A stretch of 64,000 nt of DNA, from contig JAQFVV010000018.1 of NCBI GenBank assembly GCA_028023455.1, positions 5,175,800 to 5,239,799 of the forward strand. Reading direction: 5' to 3'. A model generated the notes under the pieces. That model was not told the origin of the DNA, did not search any database, and worked only from the letters and a program-made list of their open reading frames with translations. This DNA is from Epiperipatus broadwayi (taxonomy: Eukaryota > Onychophora > Udeonychophora > Euonychophora > Peripatidae). This document shows, piece by piece, positions 12,701 to 24,700 of this stretch. The position numbers were made by a program, and so were the translations under genes. Each line of letters opens with the position of its first letter. Position 1 is the first letter of the stretch.

Positions 12701-15700
12701 ATACATTTAGTTCATTGAATTAAGCTGCTTTCTTTTAAAAAAGCATTATCGATTCCCATAGACGTAAATCTAATTTATATTAATGATCGCATAACTTACT
12801 CTCCTAAATAAAGCGCATTGTTTGTTTCTTATTTCTAAAAGACGTCTTTGCCAAACAATGCGAATAAAAGTATAAATAATGGTTTTCCTAAAGAAATACA
12901 TGATTGAAATCATATATTTTGCCCATTATCAACTAAATCAGTTACTGTTAAAACTGTCATGATCTTTTATATTTAATTTCGGCATCCACAACGCTCCAAA
13001 GCAAAAGTTTTCTTGAAATAGTTTATCAACTCCGCACAAGTTATAAAACACTATAAAATTGTATCTGTAAAATTATATTTATTAAATGAATGATAGAGGG
13101 TATTTTATACAACAAAGTCCCAAGTCTTGTAAATAAACAATATTGTTCCAAGCGTCAAACTAGTTGGTAAAATATACATGCGTTTTCTTAATCTTTTGTA
13201 ATATATATATGCGTTTGTTTAATATTTATTAAAAATATCTATTTCATGTAAATCCTAGTTTGTTGTTTTTGAATTATTTTCTAGTTAATATTTAGAACTA
13301 TTTTCCTTAGCTAAGAGCTTAGCATTAATAAATAACTATAATAAATGTAATTCCTGGACTACTCCAATCTTGATCATCATCATCAGTCTGATCTTATGCT
13401 CTACCATTTTGCTTATGGGCATGGATTTAAAATAATTTTACTGTGTCATCAGAATTGTTGTTCATTGGGTCAGAGATTCGAAGAATAGGCAATAGGTTAG
13501 AATTCAGGATTGCTCCAGACCTGTGTATCTCGAGCATGATCAGATTCGAGGTACTTTTGCTTAGGATTTGAATCTTGTTAAGTGAGCATACTATTTTGAC
13601 CGGTACATTATGAAGATAATTGATTAAGCTTTAAAAGATTAATTATTTGCTATAATTGATTACATTTATCTGTTATTGTAACAAGAAATCCACTAAGAGT
13701 AAAGTCAGGGAACTGCAATTATTTTAACTTTTGTATTATTTGATTTTCCACCATTTCAACACAAATTTTACTGTTATTTTAAGCATTTTACTGTCATATT
13801 TTTAACTAAATCTCTGTCAAACTATATGTAAATGCACAAAAGATGATACAGACAACAGGCAGATGTCAAAAAAACTAATATTAAATTTTGGCAAAAATTC
13901 AACATTAAACAATTAAAAAAGTAATCAAAATAATTGCATAATATTAATAAATATTATTTTAATTCTATGAATAATGCAATTTTGCCATCCAGAAGCATTC
14001 CTTGTCATTCTGAAATGACTTTTCATTATATTTTTCAATTTATTGTACAATATTTAACTACTTTTTAAATAATTCTTTATATCTGGCAATGATATGCAAT
14101 TGTTCTTGTATGGAGGAAAAAGTTCAAAAACAATTAAGATTGGTTAGATGAGCATTGATGCATAACATAGTTGATCTCTTGTTTGTAAAATGATCCCAAT
14201 ATTTATTTTTTGATAAATCTTTTTTGAGGAAAGTGTTTATTAAGCAGGTCTTATTGTTTGTTTTAATCCCAGTGATTGAGAGATTTCCCAGCTTGAGACT
14301 TTTATATTTGTTTTTGTCTGTTCGATTATGCAGTATGTCTGTTAATAATCATTATTATTCAATAAAAATGCTTTGTACAATTGTCTTCTTTACACATTTA
14401 GCAAGTTTATATTTAAACTATTTCTTCACCTGAAGATAGATGGAGTAACAAGACAATAAATGGATACCACTAAGCAATAACAATATATTAGGGCAGGGGT
14501 CCCCAACCCTATGCCCGTGGGCACCATGGCGCCCGCAAACCATTTTTCGTGTGCTCGCCACTATCCGAACACGATAAAAAATTATTTATCTGATATAAAT
14601 AAATTTAATTTTTAAGATTTCTTATGCATTATTGTATTATATTGTAATCAAATTGTAGAGCATACTATACTTTTACAGTATAAAAAAGTCTATTATTAAC
14701 AATATCCAACTATAAATTTATATTGAAAAAATATCCAACTATAAATTTACATTGAAAAATTAAATGATGCCCGCCACCTGGCCGATATTATAGAATGTGC
14801 TCTTAAGTGCAAAAAGGTTGGGGACCGCCATCTTAGGGGGTAGCTTATCATTGGTTATATTCACTCATAAATTAGGGTTACACCTCTTTACAAATAGGAA
14901 TCTGATTTATTTTTTTCCAGATTGCTTATTAGTCTTTAATTTAGAATTGATGCATTAAGCATTCATATTTGTTACTATTATCAGCAAATTTACTTTTTTT
15001 TTCATGAATTTTTCTGTATCTAATACTTAATATATGGCATTTAATATCCTTAGAGATATTGTCATTGTTCCTAATTTAATTCTAAATCTTTTATTTGTTA
15101 ATTTCTTAAATTCCTTTTTAATGCACATATTTATTTATTAACTACTGTCCATATTTAATATGATTGTTGCAACATATGTGTGTATAAATGCCTTGTTGTT
15201 NNNNNNNNNNNNNNNNNNNNNNNNNNNNNNNNNNNNNNNNNNNNNNNNNNNNNNNNNNNNNNNNNNNNNNNNNNNNNNNNNNNNNNNNNNNNNNNNNNNN
15301 NNNNNNNNNNNNNNNNNNNNNNNNNNNNNNNNNNNNNNNNNNNNNNNNNNNNNNNNNNNNNNNNNNNNNNNNNNNNNNNNNNNNNNNNNNNNNNNNNNNN
15401 NNNNNNNNNNNNNNNNNNNNNNNNNNNNNNNNNNNNNNNNNNNNNNNNNNNNNNNNNNNNNNNNNNNNNNNNNNNNNNNNNNNNNNNNNNNNNNNNNNNN
15501 NNNNNNNNNNNNNNNNNNNNNNNNNNNNNNNNNNNNNNNNNNNNNNNNNNNNNNNNNNNNNNNNNNNNNNNNNNNNNNNNNNNNNNNNNNNNNNNNNNNN
15601 NNNNNNNNNNNNNNNNNNNNNNNNNNNNNNNNNNNNNNNNNNNNNNNNNNNNNNNNNNNNNNNNNNNNNNNNNNNNNNNNNNNNNNNNNNNNNNNNNNNN

Positions 15701-18700
15701 TATTAAAATAATATAAGAGAGTAATCTGTTCAAAGTGCAAATCAAGCCAATCAAATCACCAAAAGAAGAAAGAGAAATTTTTATACTAGTTACATCAATT
15801 ATTATATTTTATACTAAAATATATGGTTACAATATATATATAACATTTTGATAAACCTCATATTGTGATTGCTGAACTACTTCAAGTTGAATCTCACTTC
15901 TCATCTCACACTGAGTCATGTTATTGTTTGAGATCTAACGATTGTTCTTTCAAAAGTTAACCTTGATAATGGCGGTTGTTAGTCTGTCGAAATATTGGAT
16001 TGTAATGCAAAATAATACATGGTTTGTACCCAAAAATATTATTTTATCTACGTCATATAACCGTGAAAACATTAAATATAATATATATGTGCACACACAC
16101 AACTATGTTGCTGTGTGCCATATAACCCAACAGTTACAATATATATGTATATATTATTAAACATGGATTAGACTTAATCCTTTAATTGTAATTGGTATAT
16201 TTATTTCATTGATTGTTTTGCTTCTAAATTGGTAACTGAATTAGTTGAATCCCCCTCCTCTCCAGTCCTGTTTCTTTTATGGAACCCAATAACTACTGAT
16301 GAATTTATGTTATCTTCTACATTTTCATCATTCTATTAATTACGTATGTTGGAATGATATTTTGTATTTTCTATTAATGTCAATATTATCATGTTGTTTA
16401 CATTTCATCTAATTATTTATTAATGTGTATATTTTTCATTTTAATGGCATTCTTCTTGGGTCTTTTGAAAAAAATCTACCATTTCAAGTTTAATATTTGC
16501 TTTAGATCTTTTTATTTTTAACACCAAATAATTATTTATAAAATTTCAGATAATTGTAATGATCTCAGTTTGATTTTTTATATGGTGGTCATGCTTAGTT
16601 TAATGACAAATAAATGATCATTTATATCTAATGGAATTAAAAGAGAGTAGGAAAATTATGTGAAGCTGAGATTGTTTTGTAGTAATTTTAAATATAACTG
16701 ATCTGACAGCAATTTCTAGCTCCCATATTATAATCGCTAATCAGCCAATCAGATAGACTTTGAATGAATATTCAGCAGATACTTGTTCAAAGCTGAGTCA
16801 TGTTTAAAAAAATAGTTTTGAATAGTAGATGTAATGTTTGTATGTTCATATATTTACTTTTTATTAATGCAATTTCTGATAACTTAATATAATAATACTT
16901 TATTATTTTTATAATGATTTATAAATTAGAGAATTTATTATTTTACTATGTTAAATGCAAAAAAATATTAAATCAATAAAGTTGAATAAATTTTTGGTCA
17001 ATCATTCATCCAAAATTCTTGAATTTATAACAGTCAATTTATTTTATTGTATTATTCATATAGGTTCATTGTTCAAAAGCATTGAGTCCTCTGACCAATA
17101 ATAACACTTATATGCTATTACTATACAATTTGTCCTTGCTTGTCAATTCCTTAATTTATTTTTAAACCAATTTATTGGTGATATACACCTATTATCCTTT
17201 TGCTAGATTTACATATAATCAAATAAAATGTTATAAAAACATATTTATAAACAACAAAACATAACACTTATATTAATTATATTAAAAGCCTTTTTCGGCA
17301 AATTTATTTTTTGCCCTTTTCAAACATGTCTTCCAAAAATACTACGACTACATATACATAGCGACATCTATGTTAATACATGATAAGTAAAAAATAAAAG
17401 ACAAAAGAATAAAAGAAATATACAATTAGTATAACCAATTCATATAGAACAGCTGAAACTGAATTGGACAGCCTATATTATCATATAACTTATACAACTC
17501 TACTATAATTTAAATCTTCATTTCGTAAAATGCATTCCAAACAATCATCCACATCAGCTATCTATCCATTCTTTTTCATCAACCATTTATTATTCATTCC
17601 AATAGACGCCTTATATATATTCATACAATTAGTTTTATTATACATAATATAATTTGTTTCATATAATCTGCGTCTATTAACATCTTTTATATAATTTAAA
17701 GCCCTTATACTATCAGTACAATTAATTTTATGTCCAGTTTGCAAATAATGAACATATAATGCTGACTTATCATCTTTCCTATCGATAGCACCATTATGTT
17801 CCTTAGCTCTTTCGCTCAATTGCTTTGCTGTCTGCCCATAATAAACCATATTACAAAATTTACAAGTAATTTTATAAACCATTCCCCTTTTATATTGTAT
17901 CTCATCTATTAATAACTAATTATAGGTTAATAGATGAGATACAATATAAAAGGGGAATGGTTTATAAAATTACTTGTAAATTTTGTAATATGGTTTATTA
18001 TGGGCAGACAGCAAAGCAATTGAGCGAAAGAGCTAAGGAACATAATGGTGCTATCGATAGGAAAGATGATAAGTCAGCATTATATGTTCATTATTTGCAA
18101 ACTGGACATAAAATTAATTGTACTGATAGTATAAGGGCTTTAAATTATATAAAAGATGTTAATAGACGCAGATTATATGAAACAAATTATATTATGTATA
18201 ATAAAACTAATTGTATGAATATATATAAGGCGTCTATTGGAATGAATAATAAATGGTTGATGAAAAAGAATGGATAGATAGCTGATGTGGATGATTGTTT
18301 GGAATGCATTTTACTGAAATGAAGATTTAAATTATAGTAGAGTTGTATAAGTTATATGATAATATAGGCTGTCCAATTCAGTTTCAGCTGTTCTATATGA
18401 ATTGGTTATACTAATTGTATATTTCTTTTTATTCTTTTGTCTTTTATTTTTTACTTATCATGTATTAACATAGATGTCGCTATGTATATGTAGTCGTAGT
18501 ATTTTTGGAAGACATGTTTGAAAAGGGCAAAAAATAAATTTGCCGAAAAAGGCTTTTAATATAATTAATATAAGTGTTATGTTTTGTTGTTTATAAATAT
18601 GTTTTTATAACATTTTATTTGATTTCGAAGGATTAGTACAACATAAAAAACGAAAAGGAAAAAGGTATTTTCCGTTTTCTTCTGTTTTAAGTATCGTTAA

Positions 18701-21700
18701 TTTACATATAAATATTTTTTTCTCTAATTATTGATAAAAAAATTTGTAAGAAAGCATATCTGAAAAAGTACAGCAGAATTATCTATTTCATTTTTATATT
18801 CTAGTACACTACTAATATAAATAAATGAAATGCAATACTTAAATAATCCAATGATTTAAATCAACATTTTTTTAATTAATGCATGTGTATAAATTATATC
18901 CCACTGAGAAATATAAAATAGTGTTACTAGATGTGTATCATAGGTGCTCAAGTGACATATATGTAAATGAAGTGAGGGGCAAATATGAACAAAATTACTT
19001 TATGACATTGATAATATTATTCATACTTTTATATTATCAATATATATAATAATTGAAAAAATAATACTAAAGTACTATCTGAAATTATATCAATAGGCAT
19101 ACCAATTAACTTTCTGAAAGTGAAAAATTGCTAATTCTGAATTTGATTTTAGAGCGAATATTTTATCCATCATTGTATATAATTATAATTTAAATTTACA
19201 ATTGTTTAAAAAAAATGAAATAAGGATTAGATCTATATAAGAAATAGAACAACTAGCTGAAATCTACATAAAGTATTTGAAACGCCCCATAAACACGATT
19301 TTTTTTTTTTTTCCATGTCATAGCATCGGCCGGGAGGCGAACTCCAACAACCGTCTGCAACAAACTGCTTGCTTGCAAAACGGCTGCGCTGACCTCTCGG
19401 CAACTCAAATTTTAGCAACTCCATTGAAAATAAAAGCTTAAATTTTAATATATATTACATCATTGCACTCAACATTGAAGAGGTATTTCCTTTTCAATAA
19501 AGTTGCTAAAATTCGAACTTTCTTTGTTTAAAGGAAGAGTGTGGCTGGACTGATATAGTTATAGGGCATTTCAAATATTTTATATATATGTGAAATATTT
19601 TTTTTTATATCTGAGGTGAAATAATTGAATGCGAAGAAAATTGTCTATATAAATATATTAATGATTTAATAGAGTTTATTTTACAGTTATGTATCATTTA
19701 TTTAAAAATAAATTTGTCATCATATATGATGAGGCTGTTATAAAAAATTATTTAATATCTTTATTTAAATAAGCTTTCTATGCAGTTGATGCCCTTTTTG
19801 TTCATTTCTATTGCAAAAGATGTTGAATGATCACTTTATATAATAAAGAAAATAAAAATATATTTAAGAAGTTCCGAGAACCGTATTATAATGACTATTT
19901 AATTTGAGTATATTTATTCAAAATAAAATTGCTAAATTTCTTGATATAAAAGTAATTTGAAAATTAAATTTTAAATAAATAATATATTTTAATTTTATGT
20001 TAATTTATTTTTAATTTATATGATTTTATAAGGAGTCACAAACAAATTTCGATATGAACATCAAAAGCTGGTTATGCCAGTGGAAATGTATGTTCAAATT
20101 TTAAGTTCTCTGCTCAGAGTCAAATTTGATTAACTATGCATTAAGATATTTCAGTCAAGAGATATCACTTAATCATTTGGAGTAGTTTGCTATTGTTGCT
20201 ATGCTATTACTATTATGAGTTCAATATCACTATTTACAATTATATAATAATATAATGTAAGCATTTATATCAATCATTATGATGCAATGCATATATTTTT
20301 TTTAGAAATTGAATTAAATGTAATTGTAATAAGAATAATAAATTTAATATTTTTCAGATGATGGTTCAACGTGCCTTAGCTGCTAAAAGTTTAAGTCATG
20401 CCCAGGGTGGAGCATTATTTGCTGGTTATCTCAAATTTTTGCCTATGTTTTTAATGGTCATACCAGGAATGATTAGTAGAGTTTTATTTACTGGTAAGCT
20501 TTTGTATGCTGTTTGTTTTAATAGCTTATTTTTTCAATATATAATAATTACAAATTGATACTTTATCGTTTATCTTTATTCTGAGTGATCTTTTTTGCAC
20601 ATTGTTTGATGTATTTTAGTTTATTACTGCATTTATTACTTGACCCGCTTTATATTTTTACTTGTTTTGATAAATGTTTAGCAAATCTTTTTGTGTGTGT
20701 GTATAGATGAAGTTGCATGTGTTGATCCTCATATTTGTCGTGAAGTTTGTGGTAATCCTACAAGCTGTAGCAATATTGCTTATCCCCGACTTGTGTTTGG
20801 TCTTCTTCCTGTAGGTAAGAAATATTTCTTATTTATATTATGAAAAAATATTGTAAATTAAGTTATTTTAAAAATAATCATAGTACTTAGTATCTTACTC
20901 AATAGGTTTTATTTTTTCCTTATTTGTTTTTAATTCAACAAATAGAGAAAGATTAAACAATTATAACTCTTTTACAACCTAGCACTGCTTTCAACTAGGC
21001 TTATTATATTCATAGCTCAAAAAAGGTAAGTGGGAGAACTTACCTTTCTCTGTGCTGTGAATGTGACTGGCCAAGTTAAAAGCAATGTTAAGCTGTAAAA
21101 ATAGTTACAATTGTTTAATCTTTCCTGTATAGTGGACCTTCTCTATTTATTGAAGTAATTAATATGCTGATGATATAGTTTATTATTATATTGAATTTTC
21201 TACTCAAAAACAAAAGCTATATCATAATACTCGATTATCATAGGTAGTAGTTTCATTGGTTGCATTCTTTACTATAATTTATTCTAACATATTTACATTA
21301 TAAATTTAATGAGTCTTTTATATCATTAAATTCATTATTACTGTTGTTACTATTATACATAAATTATGTATATTCACTATTAATTGAACATGATTTTTTA
21401 TTTATTTATTTAAAAGGTTTACGTGGGGTCATGCTTGCAGTTATGTTTTCTGCATTAATGAGTGACTTGTCATCAATTTTTAATAGTTCTAGCACATTAT
21501 TCACCATGGATATTTGGAAAACATTTAGGAAGAAAGCTACTAATCGAGAACTATTAATATTAGGAAGGTAAAGAGACATATGTCTACCAAACACTTTTAT
21601 ATAAAAAGTAGTTGGAAAACATTTTGTAAAAATATTATTTTAAATTTTTCTATTATTTTAAACACAATACAAATTTAAAAAATGGAAAATTGTGTTAAAT

Positions 21701-24700
21701 ATAGTATATTGAGAAATATGATATTCAAAATAGAGAAATTATGTAATTATTAAACTGATAGCTATAAAAAAAATTTTAAAAAATGTTTATAAATTATTTT
21801 AATTTAAAATGAGAAAAATTTATAATGAAAGTGAGTAGTGCTAGAATTCCTTAGTTATTACCCTTGAAAGGATCAATTAATCCATCTCTATCCATGAACT
21901 ATGTAAGCCTGAGTAATCAACGGACATGAATAATACAAAATAGTCTCAACTTTCCTACTATACTTACAAGTATAACTTAAGATTATATTGTTGAGAGTTA
22001 AATTAATTTCTTCTGGTTAAAAAAAGATCTTTGTCAATAGATTAACAGAAATCTGCAAAACATTTGTAGTCAAATCACGTTATTTATGCTATTTTTCTCC
22101 ATTCTTTTTCTCTCACCCCGTTTTCTCTCTTTTCCTCTTTTCTCTTTGTCTCAACTTAACACTCATTTGTTTTTTTTTACTTTTTTTTTTTTAATAATAA
22201 TTAAAAATCAATGTTAAGAATATAAAATAAGTTCCCGAGATATACTTATTAGAAAAAAAAACAATTGAATAGTGTGTCACTTGATATGTGATACGAAGTT
22301 CGAGCAACAGAATTGACAGATTGAGCTTTCTTTCATGAATCAAAAATCAATATTGATATATAAAATATGTTTCTTAAATATAGTAAAAAATAATTATGGT
22401 TAGTTGCTAATTGTGTTTGAGCTCTGAATCCTACAACTGTGGGGAGCAATAAAAAAAAATCCACACAAAATATATTTGTTCTATATTAAATTTTTATAAG
22501 TTATATTATTATAGTTTCAACTTAAATCCAAATCAACATATTTACAAGTGGTTTATTTATATGTTACATTTTTTAGTCAAATAATGTAGAATAAACTTAT
22601 ATATATATATATTGTTGGTTCCTTTAATTTTTGTGTATAAAAACCAAGCTTGGATTGCCTATTAAACAGCTTTGTTATTCTATCTTCAGAATTATTTTAT
22701 TATAATATTATCAAGTATTTTGTTGTTATTTGCAACTTTCTCAGATAGTGTTATCAAACTAAATAAAAAGTAACCACAAAATAAATATCTTATCTTATAA
22801 ATTGAGAAAAATGGGGTCTGTAGTACTTAATTTAAAAACATTTAAAATCAAAACTACATAATAAGCTTTCTTCAAGCAATTAGTAAGAAATGATAACAAT
22901 GATAATGATAGAATTAAATTAAATTTTCACTAAGAGAAATGTATATGATTTTGAAAATAAAAACGGATTGTTTTTATATAAGCAGCCATATTACTTGATG
23001 AATTTAATGTGCATGTCTTTATAGTTTCTGAGTCCAGTAAAGGAAGTGAGCAAGATTTTCTGAGGACATTTTTCTGGATTTTTATACAAGTACATCTACA
23101 TAATAAATAAATAATGCATCATTTTCAGTTATTATCAATCTATTGCAAGATGGTTTCTTCAAATTTAGTCTGGTTTTTTATATCTACAGCTTATCTACTC
23201 CACATTTTAGCAGGATTTTCTTATATCCTTCATTCATCTCATTCGATTTGTTTTTAGATTATTATTTTGAGAGCCAATTTAAGTCTCAAGCTGCCCAAAT
23301 ATTGTCTTTTTTTTTCTAATAATATGTCTAGCTCAACTCAGTTTTAGCTCTTAATTTTTACAAAAGATTTCAGTAATATCTGTTAGTTTTCCCATTTATG
23401 TATTTCATTTTTGATCTCTCCTTATTAGTTACTACACTCACATCTTCATCTTCACTGTGTAATGTGAAATCTCTTTATCACTATTATACTAAGCGTCCAA
23501 ATCTCTATTTTTATTATTATTAAGCACATAGCCTTTTTTTTTATATTATTTCTACCACAAGCATTTCATCCAAATTTATTTCTATGATTAATCTCACAAT
23601 TATGGGTCTCTATATTAATAATCTCACCTAAGTAATGTAGTTAATAACTTTTTCTAATTCATTACTATAAATCTTTATTTTTTTTTCTCCTTTTTTTAAA
23701 CTTTTTTGAATATTAATAGTTATTTTTAGTCCTGCTTTTTGCTTTTATCTGATAGCTTTTATATCTTTTCCTAAAGTTCTGAAGCATTATCAAAACATTA
23801 ATAACATCATCTGAAAAATATAAATGATATAAGCAATCAGCATTTATTTTTATTCCCTTAGTTTCATATTTTAATTCATAAATATTATTTGTAAAACTGC
23901 TGTAATAAATTTTAAGAGATGGAATGACTCTACTGGATATTCTTATCATCATTAAGTTTTTTTAATGTTGTCATATAGTCTGATCATAATGGAATTTTAA
24001 TAAATATTTTTCAGAATTTGATGTTCCAATGCTTTAATCATTGATGAAATGCTTATAAAATCAATTTTCATTTCATAATCTATGAATCCAAAACAAATTA
24101 TTTAATATTCACTAGTTCTTTTTATTGTGCTGCAGCCACTTTTAAAGTCAATGTATTCTTTTAATTGGTTGACTTTAGAATTCTTTATAAACATGTTGTA
24201 ATGACCTTAATAAAGATCTTGTACAGAACTGACACAAGACTATTAAATTAGCACTGTAATTTTATCCTTTTTAAAAAAATCAATATATTGTCACATTTTT
24301 CTAATCATATAATATATCTTTATCTCATAAATATTTACTAAATAGCTTTGCCTACAGTTTTTCTATTTTTCCACCTTTTTCTTTTAAAATATTAATAATA
24401 ATTCCATTGTTTTCTCTTCTTCTTTTTACTTGTCCCATCTATATTTAAAATCTTTGAATTTCAAAGTTATCACAATTATAAGATTATTGTATTTGTTTTT
24501 TATTCTTTATTATTGCTATGTCTGGAAGTAAAGTTCTTACTTACCAGACATCATGAAGTTTGAACTACTCCTCTGGTAAAAACTACTACATTAAATTTTG
24601 GTATTTAATATTACTCTATAAAAATTGATTACATTATTAATAGCATATATACAAATTAACCAAATATATAAATGAACCTGAAGGCATACAGAAATGGTAA

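Larger units (their letters stand above)
17217..17912 (-). mobile_element. Penelope-like element 3' end, left arm of palindrome
   Basis: The left arm is about 696 bp, the reverse complement of 17927-18624 with only two single-base indels that I can find. It carries the GIY-YIG endonuclease ORF on the minus strand (17562-17882) and the full 3' untranslated end. The inner end of the element begins in the linker just before the GIY-YIG domain, so both copies are 5' truncated at the same residue. The outer ends stop together within the AATCAAATAAAATG word. Confidence 0.85.
17927..18624 (+). mobile_element. Penelope-like element 3' end, right arm of palindrome
   Basis: Mirror copy of 17217-17912, separated from it by only 14 bp (17913-17926). 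The two copies face outward (5' truncation points adjacent). Near-identity means the duplication is recent, was homogenised by gene conversion, or is an assembly fold-back. The non-coding end contains the GGGCAAA..TTTGCC hairpin at 18524-18545. Confidence 0.85.

Noticed and set aside
14224-14433. Hydrophobic 69-codon frame as a candidate missing symporter exon
   Set aside because: No match to the missing TM3-TM6 region, and no splice sites giving phase 0 at both ends.
15138-15754. Open frames of 170-200 codons on both strands
   Set aside because: They consist of translated N from the 500-base gap with a few real codons at each edge.
17562-18277. GIY-YIG ORFs as group I intron homing endonucleases or bacterial genes
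   Set aside because: The C..C, ERAKEH and TGH wording and 3' hairpin are those of Penelope-like elements, and the context is an animal intron.
19299-19412. Functional tRNA-Leu gene
   Set aside because: Acceptor and T-arm pairing are lost, and it is followed by an A-tail; it is a pseudogene or SINE.
20358-20363. ATGATG as a translation start
   Set aside because: It directly follows a TTTTCAG acceptor and aligns to internal residues before VQR, so it is an internal exon edge.
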